A stretch of 38,578 nt of DNA, taken from positions 1-38,578 of the forward strand of contig NZ_SPEY01000081.1 in NCBI RefSeq assembly GCF_009360615.1, written 5' to 3'. The notes under the pieces are model-generated. The model had not been told where the DNA came from. It saw only the letters and a program-made list of their open reading frames with translations, and made no database searches. Below are positions 24,816 to 32,620 of the stretch, in pieces; positions within the stretch are counted from its first letter, which is position 1, and each line of letters opens with the position of its first letter. The position numbers were made by a program, and so were the translations under genes. The stretch comes from Comamonas sp. Lineage in GTDB: Bacteria > Pseudomonadota > Gammaproteobacteria > Burkholderiales > Burkholderiaceae_C.

Positions 24816-25546
24816 TTGAGCAGATCCATTTCCATGTGCACGTATTCGCTGATGAAGCGCACCTTGGCCCAGTAGACGACCAGGCCCTGGGGGTTGCGCG
24901 CCCAGCGCAGCGCCTGCATCAGCGGCGTGCCCAGCGGCACGTCCAGATGCGCGGCAATCAGTTCGTCGGCCGGTGCCACGCTCAGGTACTGGCGCGCCGC
25001 AGCGATCTGCGCCGGATCGTTGCCCAGTGCTTGCGCCAGGGTGGCACGCTCCAGCTGTTCCTGCAGCTTGGGGTAGAGGTTCTGCTCCAGGTACAGCTCG
25101 GACAGGCAGAAGCGCGCCTCGCCATGCTGGTGCACGCGCAGAAAATAGGCATAGGCCGGGGCCAGCTCTCCAGGGCATGGAAAGCCGGCGGGAATCGGCG
25201 GCACGCAGTCATGGGCCTGTTGCAGCGTGGTCTGCCGGATCTGTTCGCCAAAGGCCACCAGCTCTCGCCAGCTGGTGGGCAGCAGAAAGGACGGCGGCTT
25301 GCAGGGGCGGCCCACCACCCGGGTGCCGCCGCGCTTGCGGGTCTCCAGCAGGCCTTCGTCGACCAGCGCATGCACGGCCATGCGCACCGTGGTGCGCGAG
25401 ACGCGGTGCAGGGCCTCCAGCTCCTCGACCGTGGGAATGCTCTGTCCTAGCGTCCAGTCTCCGTTCGTGATCTTGTTGCGGAACAGCCGGGCCAGCTGCA
25501 GGTGCAGCTTGTCGCGGGATTGGGAGGCGGTGGGCGCAGCAGTCAT
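24812..25546 (-). CDS. GntR/HutC-family transcriptional regulator
   Basis: 244 residues from ATG 25546. The 50 extra in-frame residues further upstream are not family-like and would run through the operator. The N-terminal winged helix includes LGQSIPTVEELEALHRVSRTTVRMAV, then the wing VDEGLLETRKRGGTRVVG. The C-terminal UTRA ligand domain runs from about residue 85, with a late PLMQALRWARNPQGLVVYWAKVRF stretch. The family binds small metabolites and usually represses. Overlap with bdhA makes a hydroxybutyrate- or acetoacetate-related effector likely (inference). The inverted repeat 32 bp upstream is the likely operator. Confidence 0.87.
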   Translation of the reverse strand: MTAAPTASQSRDKLHLQLARLFRNKITNGDWTLGQSIPTVEELEALHRVSRTTVRMAVHALVDEGLLETRKRGGTRVVGRPCKPPSFLLPTSWRELVAFGEQIRQTTLQQAHDCVPPIPAGFPCPGELAPAYAYFLRVHQHGEARFCLSELYLEQNLYPKLQEQLERATLAQALGNDPAQIAAARQYLSVAPADELIAAHLDVPLGTPLMQALRWARNPQGLVVYWAKVRFISEYVHMEMDLLK

Positions 25547-25577
25547 GGGCACGGGGTTGACGCAGGCAGTGTAGCAA

Positions 25578-25603
25578 ATAAAGTATCTGAATAAATACTT
25601 TAT
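25578..25603. promoter_or_regulatory. Perfect 9-bp inverted repeat upstream of the GntR-bdhA operon
   Basis: ATAAAGTAT-N8-ATACTTTAT, in a very AT-rich patch within GC-rich DNA, 32 bp before the regulator start. GntR/HutC proteins bind such palindromes as dimers, so autoregulation is the simple reading. Confidence 0.65.
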
Positions 25604-25745
25604 AAATGAAAACACCCGGGCGTCCGCAGCGGCCGTGGAAAAAGAAGCTGGAGCGCTCCGGCCATGCATCGCGCAAGAGTTCACAAATGTCACCAATCTG
25701 GCGGTTCAAATGACTTTTAAACTCCACGCTTTTGATAGCGGACAC

Positions 25746-25766
25746 TGCAAGCTGAGATTGCTTGCA
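25746..25766. promoter_or_regulatory. Inverted repeat upstream of the EF-hand protein gene
   Basis: TGCAAGC-N7-GCTTGCA, perfect, ending 46 bp before the chosen ATG at 25813. It could be a leader hairpin or protein-binding site. The preceding TTTTGATAGCG stretch resembles a common Comamonadaceae intergenic motif (from memory). Confidence 0.4.
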
Positions 25767-25812
25767 ATGCCTTTTGACAGGGGAAGCCCCCCGCCTGGGA
25801 GTTGTGAGTTTC

Positions 25813-28029
25813 ATGGACATGCAGTACGAGTGGCAGTTTTTCCGTGCCGGCGAGGTGGACCAGGTGGTCATTCGCACAGGCCAGGACATTGCCCACATAG
25901 GTGAGCTGGATCAGAAGCTGTGGGTGGCCCTGGCCTGTCCCACACGCGGCATCGAGTTCGACAGCGCCACGCTGGATCTGATCGACGAGAGCAAGGACGG
26001 TCGCATTCGTCCCCCCGAGCTGGTGGCGGCCTGTCAATGGGCGGTGGCCCGAGTGCGTGATCCTCAGGTGCTGGCCGATGGCGGCGATGTGCTGCAGCTG
26101 CACAGCATCAACGATGCGACCGAAGAGGGTGCGCTGCTGCTGGCTGAGGCCAGGCGCGTGCTGGAACTCGCGGGCCTGCCCGATGCTCCGGCCATCACGC
26201 TGGCGCAGGTGCAGGAGCGCATGGCGTCGCTGCAGGCCCTGCGTTTCAATGGCGATGGCATCGTCAGTGCGGCCACGGCGGAGGGCGACGGGGCGCTGGC
26301 CGACCTGATCGGGCGCATTCAGGAGCTTTACGGTGCGGTGGACGGCAGCGACGGCGTGCCCGGCATCGATCGCGGCAAGGCCGAGGCCTTCTGGGAGGAC
26401 GTGCAAGCCCTGCAAACCTGGTTTGACCGGGCTTCCGAGCTGGGTTGCCACCTGCAGCCGCGCGCGCTGGCGCTGGCGGCGGCCGAGGCCGTGAACGCCG
26501 TGCAGGCCAAGGTCGACGACTTTTTCGCCCGCACGCGGCTGGTGGAGTTCGATGCGAATGCACGTGCGCCGCTCAACCCCACGCCAGAAGGCTATGCCGC
26601 TTTGGGTGCGCAGGTGCTCAGCAATGCTTCGGAGTCTCTGGCGGCGCTGCCGCTGGCCGCCGTGACCGGCGAGCGCAGCCTGCCGCTGGTGCAGGGGGTC
26701 AACCCCGCCTGGGCCGAGGCCCTGCAGGCGCTGCGCGAGCAGGCCGTGCTACCCGTGTTCGGCGAGGCGCTGACGGCGCTGACGGAGGCGCAGTGGGATG
26801 AACTCAAGACCATGCTGGCGCACTGCCAGCAATGGCTGGCGCAGTGTCCGGCCACGCCGCTGGGTGCCGTGAGCGAGGCCGAGGTGCGGCAACTGCTGGG
26901 CAGCGGCCTGAAGAATGCGCTGATGCAGCTGCTGGACCAGGACGAGGCCGAGAAAGAGCACGCCCTGCAGGCCATGGCGCTGGAGAAGCTGATCCGCCTG
27001 CAGCGCGATCTGCTGCCCTTGCTCAACAACTTTGTCTCCTTCTCCAGCTTCTATCGGCGCGAAGGCGCGGCTTTCCAGGCCGGCACGCTGTTCCTGGATG
27101 GTCGCAGCTGCGATCTGACCGTGGAGGTGAGCGATGCCGCAACCCACTCGGTGCTGGCCGCCATGGCCAAAACCTATCTGGCCTATTGCGAGTGCAAGCG
27201 CGAAGGGCAGAAGAAGACCATCGTTGCGGCCTTCACGGCAGGCGATGTGGATTTTCTGTTCGTGGGGCGCAACGGCGTGTTCTACGACCGTGCGGGCCAG
27301 GACTGGGATGCGACCATCGTCAAGCTCATCGACAACCCGACCAGCATCGGCCAGGCCTTCTTCTCGCCCTACAAGAAGTTCCTGCGCATGATCGAGGAGC
27401 AGGTCGCCAAGCATGCCGCAGCCAAGAACGATGTGGTGAACGCCAGCCTCGGCGACAACGCGGCCAGGCTGGTGACGGCGCCCAAGGACCTGGCTGCGCC
27501 GGCTGCTGCGCCTGCGGCACGCAAGACCGATGTGGGCACGGTGGCCGCCATCGGCGTGGCGCTGGGCTCGCTGAGCGCCGTGATCGTCGGCATCTTCGGC
27601 AAGTTCATCGAACTGGGCCCCTGGATTCCGGTGGCCATTCTGGGCCTGATCCTGGCCATCTCCGGTCCCAGCATGCTGATTGCCTGGCTCAAGCTGCGTC
27701 AGCGCAGCCTGGGGCCGATTCTGGATGCCAGCGGCTGGGCCATCAATGGCCGCATGAACATCAACCTGGGTCTGGGCCGCAGCCTGTCGCAGACGGCCAG
27801 GGTGCCGGTCAATGCCCGGCGCAACTTTGCCGACCCTTATGCCGACAGCCATGGCCTGCGCAACAGCCTGTGCCTTCTGGCGCTGCTGGCCGCTGCCGTG
27901 CTGCTGGCCTGGCGCCTGCACTGGCTGGACGCCGTGCTGCCCGCCAGCTGGCAGCATGTCCCGGCGGCGGCCAGCGCGCCAGCGGTCACCGCACCGGCAG
28001 CGGCCGCAGCAGAGTCCGCTGTCAGGTAA
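25813..28029 (+). CDS. Large uncharacterised membrane protein with EF-hand-like loops
   Basis: 738 residues from ATG 25813; GGGAG lies 11 nt upstream, and the ATG at 25819 is also possible. I do not recognise a named family. Residues 58-69 (DESKDGRIRPPE) fit the canonical EF-hand calcium loop at positions 1, 3, 5, 6, 8 and 12. Weaker loop-like segments follow at about 144-157 (FNGDGIVS) and 177-186 (DGSDGVPGID). A long helical, Ala/Leu-rich middle (about 190-430) precedes a mixed domain with VGRNGVFYDRAGQDWDATIVKLIDNP. Then come two membrane helices (about 575-597 and 605-628) and a third (about 686-704), ending in an Ala/Pro tail. The bulk before residue 570 is probably cytoplasmic, as there is no signal peptide. 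Function is unknown; calcium binding is inference. Confidence 0.75.
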   Translation: MDMQYEWQFFRAGEVDQVVIRTGQDIAHIGELDQKLWVALACPTRGIEFDSATLDLIDESKDGRIRPPELVAACQWAVARVRDPQVLADGGDVLQLHSINDATEEGALLLAEARRVLELAGLPDAPAITLAQVQERMASLQALRFNGDGIVSAATAEGDGALADLIGRIQELYGAVDGSDGVPGIDRGKAEAFWEDVQALQTWFDRASELGCHLQPRALALAAAEAVNAVQAKVDDFFARTRLVEFDANARAPLNPTPEGYAALGAQVLSNASESLAALPLAAVTGERSLPLVQGVNPAWAEALQALREQAVLPVFGEALTALTEAQWDELKTMLAHCQQWLAQCPATPLGAVSEAEVRQLLGSGLKNALMQLLDQDEAEKEHALQAMALEKLIRLQRDLLPLLNNFVSFSSFYRREGAAFQAGTLFLDGRSCDLTVEVSDAATHSVLAAMAKTYLAYCECKREGQKKTIVAAFTAGDVDFLFVGRNGVFYDRAGQDWDATIVKLIDNPTSIGQAFFSPYKKFLRMIEEQVAKHAAAKNDVVNASLGDNAARLVTAPKDLAAPAAAPAARKTDVGTVAAIGVALGSLSAVIVGIFGKFIELGPWIPVAILGLILAISGPSMLIAWLKLRQRSLGPILDASGWAINGRMNINLGLGRSLSQTARVPVNARRNFADPYADSHGLRNSLCLLALLAAAVLLAWRLHWLDAVLPASWQHVPAAASAPAVTAPAAAAAESAVR

Positions 28030-28087
28030 GCCAGAGGCGTGTGCCGCCTGCAGAGGCTGGCGGAAAGCCCATCGCTTCGCTGCACCA

Positions 28088-28119
28088 CCCAATACCGCTT
28101 GCATGGGTGCGGTATTGGG
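28088..28119. other. Strong hairpin after the EF-hand protein gene
   Basis: CCCAATACCGC / GCGGTATTGGG, a perfect 11-bp stem with a 10-nt loop, 58 bp after the stop codon. No T run follows on either strand, so it may be an mRNA 3' stabiliser or a factor-dependent end rather than a standard terminator. Confidence 0.5.
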
Positions 28120-28228
28120 GGCTGGAGCCGGAATCTGTCCTAGAGTGCTGTTCTGTACTCACCGAAGCATCTTGGATGTGCATGCATTCAAGGTGCTTTT
28201 TCATTGCATTTGATGACAGGAGCAAGCC

Positions 28229-28528
28229 ATGGGACGTGCCATCCATTCCGCGCATGAACTTCTCGCCACCAATGAGCGTGAGCTCTACGATCTTTCCCAG
28301 TCCGATGCGGCCCTGGTCAGGCTGAGCCCGGCCCAGCGCCGCCTGCAACTGCAGCGCGCCCGCGCCATGCGCGACCGGGCACGTGCGCTGTACCGCCGGC
28401 AGGTCGGCCATACGCTGCACCACACGGCCACCAAGCGTGGCTTCACGGGCATGGCCAATGAGCGCACCCGCCAGAAGGCCCAGGTGCTGTCCGAGGTGGT
28501 GCGCCGGCTGGCGGGCGAGCCGGCCTGA
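28229..28528 (+). CDS. Small basic protein of unknown function
   Basis: 99 residues. A good ribosome site (AGGAG, about 8 nt before ATG) supports it as a real gene. It is very rich in Arg, Ala and Leu, and predicted almost entirely helical: heptad-like LSPAQRRLQLQRARAMRDRARALYRRQ, then a GFTGMANERTRQKAQVL segment. There is no cysteine, signal peptide or membrane helix. It lies 199 bp after the EF-hand membrane protein gene on the same strand, with a hairpin between, so cotranscription is uncertain. A nucleic-acid-binding or structural role is possible from its charge but not shown. Confidence 0.6.
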   Translation: MGRAIHSAHELLATNERELYDLSQSDAALVRLSPAQRRLQLQRARAMRDRARALYRRQVGHTLHHTATKRGFTGMANERTRQKAQVLSEVVRRLAGEPA

Positions 28529-28543
28529 GTTCCCCGCGATCTC

Positions 28544-28650
28544 TGTGGAGCTTTTTTGCTATTTAAAAGTGAGCGTCTTACGCTCGCAATTCATGGATTT
28601 CAATATCAAATACCATTGAAATCATTGAATCAATTGCGTAGTAAGCTCAT
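28544..28650. repeat. Dispersed intergenic repeat, copy B (between converging genes)
   Basis: AT-rich stretch holding a GAGCG-TCTTA-CGCTC hairpin (28571-28585), then CAATATC (28601-28607), nine bases, TGAAATC (28617-28623), two bases and TGAAT (28626-28630). This core matches, in order and spacing, the minus strand of 10802-10831. The outer limits are approximate. Confidence 0.6.
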
Positions 28651-28653
28651 TTT

Positions 28654-29679
28654 TTATGCGTGGGGCAGATACACGGCCGACAGCAGCGGCATGCCGGTGC
28701 GGCGCGTGAACTCCTCGTAGCTGATGGGCGGGCCCATGCGGGTGTCGGCGCTGTTGGCCTGCCAGTACACCCAGCTCTTGCCGGTGCTGGCGTCATAGAC
28801 CAGCTTGAAGAGGTAGTCGGGCACCGCCACCTTGCTCTCGCCGATGGTGGCGGCGTTCTTGTTGAAGACAGGGCCGGTGAAGACAAAGACATCGCCTCGG
28901 GCGCGCAGCGCATATTTGCGCGTGGCCTGTTCCACCTGACTCCAGGCGCCCGCGTTGTGCACCTGGTTCTGCGGCACCATGTTTGCGAGACTGAAGCTCT
29001 GGGCCATGGCCTCGGGCGTGCTCATGTCGGCCGCCGGGGCCATATGGCCGCGCGAGAAACCGGAGCGCTTGTAGTCGTCGAGCTCGGAGCGCTCGGCGCG
29101 CGGCAGGCGGGCGTCGGCATAGAACTTGTCGCTGCGCTGCAAGCCCTGGGCCTGCTGCAGCTGATGGCGGTTCAGGCGCTCGGCCACGAACACCGGGGTC
29201 TTGGTGCTGCCGTTGTGCAGTACGGCAAAACCCGAAAAGCACAGCTCGCGCTCAAGGGGGTGAAGCTGCAGGGCCGGTGCCTTGCCGCCGGGAAAGAACT
29301 GGGGGCAGTGGGCAAAGTGCGTGGGCTGGGCCGTGGCCGTGGCATCGGCCTTGTCCACCTTGCCGGCCACGCTGCCCGTGTGGCCGCGGGAGCCGGAATG
29401 CAGGCCCTCCAGATCCGGCCAGCCGTTCTTGCGAAAGGCCTGCAGGGTCTGCCCGAGTGCATCGAGTGCGGGGATATGCAGGGCTGCCAGCGCCTGACCC
29501 AGCAGTTTCTCGGCGGAGACGCTGGGATTGAAGCTGCAGCTGGCAATCTGGAAGCTGGCCAGTGCCGCAGCGCCCGCAGACAGTGCGAAGCGCCTGAGGC
29601 GGGAGAAGCGGTCGCCAGCGGTCTTGGAGGCGGTGCCGCGCTTGCGCGCAGGCGTTTTCTTTTTCTTGGCGGTCGTCAT
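28654..29679 (-). CDS. Exported DNA/RNA non-specific endonuclease (NucA/EndoG family)
   Basis: 341 residues from ATG 29679. The first 30 residues are highly basic (runs of Lys/Arg), then a hydrophobic stretch ALSAGAAALASFQIASC gives a signal peptide, possibly lipidated at the cysteine. The nuclease domain has the catalytic histidine in FSRGHMAPAADM (SRGH where the classical motif is DRGH) and the metal-binding Asn in LANMVPQNQVHN. The C-terminal third continues to GMPLLSAVYLP. Such enzymes cut DNA and RNA without sequence preference, with magnesium. The cell-surface or periplasmic location is inferred. The stop lies 4 bp from the repeat between it and the converging gene. Confidence 0.85.
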   Translation of the reverse strand: MTTAKKKKTPARKRGTASKTAGDRFSRLRRFALSAGAAALASFQIASCSFNPSVSAEKLLGQALAALHIPALDALGQTLQAFRKNGWPDLEGLHSGSRGHTGSVAGKVDKADATATAQPTHFAHCPQFFPGGKAPALQLHPLERELCFSGFAVLHNGSTKTPVFVAERLNRHQLQQAQGLQRSDKFYADARLPRAERSELDDYKRSGFSRGHMAPAADMSTPEAMAQSFSLANMVPQNQVHNAGAWSQVEQATRKYALRARGDVFVFTGPVFNKNAATIGESKVAVPDYLFKLVYDASTGKSWVYWQANSADTRMGPPISYEEFTRRTGMPLLSAVYLPHA

Positions 29680-29793
29680 TGAGGCGGCAATGTTACGCCG
29701 CTTGAATGCCGCCAAAAGCCTGGTGCGGGCTGCGTGCCGCACTTTGTGTGCCCGGCAATGAAACCGTATGTGAACCGGTTGCCCGCAGGCGAC

Positions 29794-30606
29794 TCAAGGG
29801 GTCAGGCTCGGGCTCTTCGGTTGCCGGTATCGGCCCGGCGTCAGGCCCAGGTGCTTGCGAAATGCTTGGCCCATATGCGACTGGTGATTGAAGCCGCATT
29901 CCAGCGCGATCTGCACGAGGGGCAGATCGGCGCTCTGCAGCATGGCACGGGCGGCCTGCAGCCGGGTTTCCGTGATCCAGGCATGTGGCGTCATGCCCGT
30001 GCGCCGAGTGAACTCACGCAGAAAGCGCAAGGGGCTGGTGTCCACCATGGCGGACAGATCGGCGATGCGCAGCGGCCTGTCGAATTCGGCGGCAATGCGG
30101 TCCAGCACGCGCCCATAGCCGGCATCGGGGTGCGCGTCGGCGATGTGGGGGCCGCTCTTGCTGCACTCCAGCAACCGCAGTGCAGACTGCTCGATGGCCA
30201 GCGCATCCGGTCGATCACACAGCAGCAGCCGGCGCAGATGCAATGCAATCTGCAATGCCGCACGCTGGCCAGTCCGAGAAACGCGTCGCGACGGCCCGGG
30301 CGCATCGGCCTCATGGGGCGCGTAGCGCAGCACCAGATATTCACCGCCGGTGGCCGATTCGGAGAACACCTCGATGCCGGCGGGCGTATGGCTGAGGGTG
30401 CCAGGCCAGGTGTCGAAGTCCACGCGCCTGTCGGAGGCGATGGCGTGCACGCCCTGCTGCCTTTGCAGCGCAATGCCGAGTGAATGCATGCGCACTGGGT
30501 CGCGGCTGCTGTAGGGCGCGCGGCCGAGCAGCTGGATCTGCACGGATGGCGTATCGGTTGCCGAAGGCTGAATCAGATGGGGCTTCATGGCGGGCTGAAA
30601 TTTCAT
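29794..30606 (-). CDS. AraC-family transcriptional regulator
   Basis: 270 residues from ATG 30606; an ATG at 30588 is equally likely and neither has a strong ribosome site. The N-terminal ligand-binding half is cupin-like and variable. The C-terminal 100 residues hold two helix-turn-helix units: PLRIADLSAMVDTSPLRFLREFTRRTGMTPHAW and LVQIALECGFNHQSHMGQAFRKHLGLTPGRYR. These are strongly AraC-like. It is divergent from the racemase gene with only 39 bp between starts, so it probably controls that gene from a shared promoter region. No ligand can be named. Confidence 0.88.
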   Translation of the reverse strand: MKFQPAMKPHLIQPSATDTPSVQIQLLGRAPYSSRDPVRMHSLGIALQRQQGVHAIASDRRVDFDTWPGTLSHTPAGIEVFSESATGGEYLVLRYAPHEADAPGPSRRVSRTGQRAALQIALHLRRLLLCDRPDALAIEQSALRLLECSKSGPHIADAHPDAGYGRVLDRIAAEFDRPLRIADLSAMVDTSPLRFLREFTRRTGMTPHAWITETRLQAARAMLQSADLPLVQIALECGFNHQSHMGQAFRKHLGLTPGRYRQPKSPSLTP

Positions 30607-30645
30607 GATAGACGATGGCGGCCGGCCGGCCTCACACTGTTGCTC

Positions 30646-31374
30646 ATGAATCAAGACCTGCAAACAAGCACCGGGCCGCATCGCGTTTTAGGCCTGATCG
30701 GCGGCATGAGCTGGGAGTCCAGCGCCGAGTACTACCGCCTGATCAACCAGGGTGTCCGGGAGCGTCTGGGTGCGTTGCGCTCGGCCAGACTGCTGATGTA
30801 CAGCGTGGACTTCGGCCCTGTCGAGCAGGCCCAGCATGCAGGCCGCTGGGACGATGCGGCGGCGCTGCTGGCCGATGCTGCCCGGCGCCTGCAGGCCGGG
30901 GGTGCCGACTGTGTGCTGCTTTGCACCAACACCATGCACAGGGTGGCGGATCAGGTGGCGGCAGCCGTGTCGATTCCGTTTGTGCACATAGCCGACCCGG
31001 TCGGGGCGGCTGCGCGTGCAGCCGGTGTGCAGGTGCTGGGGCTGCTGGGTACGCGCTTCACCATGGAGCAGCCGTTCCTGCGCGAGAGGCTGGAGCAGCA
31101 GTTCGGCCTGAAGGTGCTGGTCCCTGGCGAGGCCGAGCGAACGCAGGTGCATCGCATCATCTATGAGGAGCTTTGCGCGGGGCAGATCAGCGATGTGTCG
31201 CGAAAGCTCTATCAGCGAGCCATCGAGTCATTGGCGGCCCGCGGGGCGCAGGCCGTGGTGCTGGGCTGCACGGAGATCGGCTTGCTCGTCAAGCCCGCAG
31301 ACAGCGTGCTGCCGGTGCTGGATACCACGGCCTTGCATGCAGCGGCGGCCGTGGATTTTGCCTTGCAGGTTTGA
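30646..31374 (+). CDS. Aspartate/glutamate racemase family protein
   Basis: 242 residues. The start at 30646 gives the family N-terminus VLGLIGGMSWESSAEYYRLINQ. The two catalytic cysteines of PLP-independent racemases are present: Cys93 in LLCTNTMH and Cys208 in LGCTEIGLL. The length and the GGMSWESS motif match the YgeA/aspartate racemase branch. It would interconvert L- and D-forms of an acidic or broad-range amino acid. It is divergent from an AraC regulator and stops 11 bp before the converging xdhC stop. Substrate is not determined by sequence. Confidence 0.87.
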   Translation: MNQDLQTSTGPHRVLGLIGGMSWESSAEYYRLINQGVRERLGALRSARLLMYSVDFGPVEQAQHAGRWDDAAALLADAARRLQAGGADCVLLCTNTMHRVADQVAAAVSIPFVHIADPVGAAARAAGVQVLGLLGTRFTMEQPFLRERLEQQFGLKVLVPGEAERTQVHRIIYEELCAGQISDVSRKLYQRAIESLAARGAQAVVLGCTEIGLLVKPADSVLPVLDTTALHAAAAVDFALQV

Positions 31375-31385
31375 AACGCAGGACT

Positions 31386-32459
31386 TCAGCGCTCCAAGTC
31401 CGGCGGGAGGATTTCCGGAATGGCGCAATGCGTGCCGGCCTCGTTCATGGCGATGTCATGCTCGTGCTTGGCCACTTCCACCGACATGGCCTGGGGCAGT
31501 GCAACGGCGTTCTTCACGGCCAGGATTTCGGCCATCACGCTCACGGCGATCTCTGCCGGAGTCTTGCTGCCGATATAGAGACCGATGGGGCCGCGCAGCC
31601 TGGCCAGCGAGGCTTCGGTCTCGCCGAAGTGCTCCATCATGCGCTCGCGCCTGGAGTGGTTGTTGCGGCGCGAGCCGATGGCGCCCACATAGAAGGCCGG
31701 GCTGTGCAGGGCTTCGAGCAGGGCCAGGTCATCGAGCTTGGGGTCGTGGGTGAGGGCGACGATGCAGCTGCGCGCATCGGGCTTGAAGGCCGTGACCGCA
31801 TCGTCCGGCATGTCGGTGACGGTGTTGACCTGGGGCACCGACCAGCTGCCCATGTATTCCTCGCGCGGGTCGCAGACGGTGACCGTGAAGCCGTTGAACA
31901 AGGCCATGGTGGCCAGGTATTCGGCCAGGGCCCCCGCACCGATCAGCAGCATGCGGTAGCCGGGGCCCAGGTGGTTGACGAGCTGCTGGCCGTCAAACTC
32001 CAGCGTGTCGGGGTGCTCGGCCGTCTCCAGACGGACTTCGCCGCTGCGGCAATCGACGCTGCGTTTCACCAGGGAGCCGGCTTCCAGTTCGGTCACCAGT
32101 TGCTGCAGGCTGGCGGCATCGGGGTTGAATTCCAGCAGCAGCTCCAGCGTGCCGCCGCAGGGCAGGCCGAAGCGGTGGGCTTCGTCGGCACTCACGCCGT
32201 AGCGCACCTGCTGCGGAGGGCCGTCGGGAATGCCCAGGTTCTGGTTCAGGGCGCGGGTGTGGCGGGCGATCAGGTCGTCTTCTATGCAGCCGCCGGACAC
32301 CGAGCCAATGGCGCGTCCGTCCTCGCGCAAGGCCATCATGGAGCCCACGGGGCGCGGAGACGAGCCCCAGGTGCGCACCACGGTGGCCAGCAAGGCGTGC
32401 TGGCCGGCCGAGCGCCAGTCTCGCAATGCCTTGAGTACCAAGACGTCGATATTGTCCAT
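31386..32459 (-). CDS. xdhC: XdhC-family molybdenum cofactor insertion protein
   Basis: 357 residues. The N-terminal XdhC_CoxI domain includes VVRTWGSSPRPVGSMMALREDG and SVSGGCIED. The C-terminal Rossmann-like domain starts LLIGAGALAEYLA, followed by VCDPREE, ALTHDPKLDDLALLEAL and YVGAIGSRRN. XdhC proteins bind molybdenum cofactor, help sulfurate it and load it into xanthine dehydrogenase-type enzymes. The obvious client is the three-subunit hydroxylase encoded just upstream. A GAGAGAAAG stretch before ATG may serve as ribosome site. A terminator lies between it and the cytochrome gene, so it may be a separate or readthrough-expressed unit. Confidence 0.9.
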   Translation of the reverse strand: MDNIDVLVLKALRDWRSAGQHALLATVVRTWGSSPRPVGSMMALREDGRAIGSVSGGCIEDDLIARHTRALNQNLGIPDGPPQQVRYGVSADEAHRFGLPCGGTLELLLEFNPDAASLQQLVTELEAGSLVKRSVDCRSGEVRLETAEHPDTLEFDGQQLVNHLGPGYRMLLIGAGALAEYLATMALFNGFTVTVCDPREEYMGSWSVPQVNTVTDMPDDAVTAFKPDARSCIVALTHDPKLDDLALLEALHSPAFYVGAIGSRRNNHSRRERMMEHFGETEASLARLRGPIGLYIGSKTPAEIAVSVMAEILAVKNAVALPQAMSVEVAKHEHDIAMNEAGTHCAIPEILPPDLER

Positions 32460-32552
32460 TGCTTGCTTTCTCTCTGTTGATCTCGCCCGCCGCAATTTTG
32501 AAGCAACCAGCGGGCCCTGGGTAGGTGCGCTACCCGTAGATGATCGCGGCGC

Positions 32553-32589
32553 AAAAAGGCCTTCCGTGGCCGGATGGACACGGAAGGCC
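32553..32589 (-). terminator. Terminator after the cytochrome c gene
   Basis: On the minus strand, GGCCTTCCGTG pairs with CACGGAAGGCC around a 10-nt loop and is followed by TTTTT, 32 bp after the cytochrome stop. It ends the hydroxylase operon before xdhC. Confidence 0.85.
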
Positions 32590-32620
32590 GGCGTGTGAGG
32601 CGCTGTGGCAGCGCCTGCTG

